Shown here: positions 63,434 to 64,000 of the stretch, piece by piece | How the letters are laid out: each line of letters starts with the position of its first letter | Numbering within the stretch: the first letter of the stretch is position 1 | Origin: Paludisphaera rhizosphaerae | GTDB lineage: Bacteria > Planctomycetota > Planctomycetia > Isosphaerales > Isosphaeraceae | Reading direction: 5' to 3' | Assembly: GCF_011065895.1 (NCBI RefSeq) | Contig: NZ_JAALCR010000004.1 | Coordinates: 248,001-312,000 of the forward strand | DNA: 64,000 bases | Notes under the pieces: generated by a model | Told to the model about the DNA's origin: nothing | Databases searched by the model: none | The model's input: only the letters and a program-made list of their open reading frames with translations | Translations under genes and position numbers: made by a program

Positions 63434-64000
63434 TTATGCGTCTGCGCCGGACGTGTATCGGCGGTAGAGGCGCCCCAGGCCGAGGTCGTTGATCTCGGCT
63501 TCCACGTCGGCGTTGTCGGTGGGATGGATGGTCTCTTTGAGTTCGAGGACCAGCAGCTCGATGAATTTGGCGCGGGCGCGCTGGAGGTTCTTGCGAAAGG
63601 CTTCCGGCGTGACCGGAGCGCCCACGATCTCGGCGAGCCGCTCGGCGATGTCGTCGATCGAGGCCTTCGGGTTGTCGCGGCGAAGCTGCAAAACGGTGGC
63701 GTAACGGTTCTTGGGAGTGGTGGCCTGGTAGGTTTCCAGCCGCGACCAGACCCGGTTCAGCACGGCCTCTCGCCAGACGCGGTCGAAGTCCTCGTCAGGT
63801 TGAGAGGCGTCCAGAAGGTCGCCGGGCGGAAGGGACTGGAGCCTGCGAGTGCGGAAGTGGTCGATGATGAGGCGGTGCAGAACGGTCCGCAGATAGTCGC
63901 GGAATCGTCCCTTGGACTTGTCGGCTCCGGCGAGCTTGCCGGTGAGGAGCTTGGTCCAGAATTCCTGGAGGACCTCGTCGGCCAGGTGGCGGTCGCGGAC
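63434..64000 (-). CDS. ECF-type sigma factor (5' end beyond the window)
   Basis: 188 residues are visible, in frame up to the right edge. The start is missing. Region 2 is recognisable (HLADEVLQEFWTKLLTGK...GRFRDYLRTVLHRLIIDHFRTRR). The C-terminal half (LQLRRDNPKASIDDIAERLAEIVG...TPEAFRKNLQRARAKFIELLVLELKE) is the variant region 4 of planctomycete sigma factors, with an unusually long tail (INDLGLGRLYRRYTSGADA). It lies 245 bp upstream of csrA on the same strand. Target genes unknown. Confidence 0.8.
   Translation of the reverse strand, partial: VRDRHLADEVLQEFWTKLLTGKLAGADKSKGRFRDYLRTVLHRLIIDHFRTRRLQSLPPGDLLDASQPDEDFDRVWREAVLNRVWSRLETYQATTPKNRYATVLQLRRDNPKASIDDIAERLAEIVGAPVTPEAFRKNLQRARAKFIELLVLELKETIHPTDNADVEAEINDLGLGRLYRRYTSGADA

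Noticed and set aside
1-64000. CRISPR arrays, insertion sequences, rRNA genes
   Set aside because: No regularly spaced direct repeats, no transposase, and no rRNA segments were seen.

Overview
The window looks like chromosomal DNA of a high-GC planctomycete, probably of the Isosphaeraceae (Paludisphaera/Singulisphaera-like). The evidence is indirect: an ECF sigma factor fused to a long membrane-anchored C-terminal region, several secreted proteins of unfamiliar type, giant HEAT-repeat proteins, CsrA without nearby flagellar genes, and a dispersed noncoding repeat of a kind I associate with this group. No taxon marker such as rRNA is present.

Left part (1-16.5 kb): mostly housekeeping and regulation. 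It holds the large subunit of acetolactate synthase, an acetyl-CoA hydrolase/CoA-transferase, an NtrC-like regulator with degenerate receiver and AAA+ domains, XerC, an initiator-type tRNA-Met, a thioesterase, the sigma fusion, a TPR protein, RpiA, a YcaC-type hydrolase, a SWIM protein with a histone-H1-like tail paired with an SNF2 helicase, and tRNA-Pro.

Middle-left (16.5-32 kb): a degenerate histidine-kinase-like protein beside parB-parA, secreted or unusual hydrolases, a probable methanethiol S-methyltransferase facing a TetR regulator across a pair of operator-like sites, a GT-C-like membrane protein, a secreted protein with a duplicated C-terminus, malate dehydrogenase followed by tandem hairpins, and an MFS transporter.

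Centre (32.2-45.4 kb): the outstanding feature is a four-gene, stop/start-overlapped operon: HEAT-BRCT protein, 2115-residue WD40-HEAT protein, SWIM-WGR protein, and a reverse transcriptase with retron signatures (NAxxH, YADD, VTG). In front of the first gene lies a 250-nt segment with the architecture of a retron msr-msd RNA: flanking a1/a2 complementarity, a TAGC motif after a1, short msr hairpins, and a 36-bp msd stem. This fits the sparsely characterised ARM + SWIM + RT retron class (type XIII as I recall it), with a BRCT protein as a possible additional component.

Right part (45.4-64 kb): a secreted PHP-domain protein, a PAS histidine kinase, an AsmA/TamB-like protein, two methyltransferases, a GH5-like glycosidase, trpB-trpA, a 2.4-kb gene-poor stretch with dispersed and inverted repeats, a Wzz-like chain-length protein, a DJ-1/PfpI protein, csrA and the 3' part of another ECF-type sigma factor running off the window.
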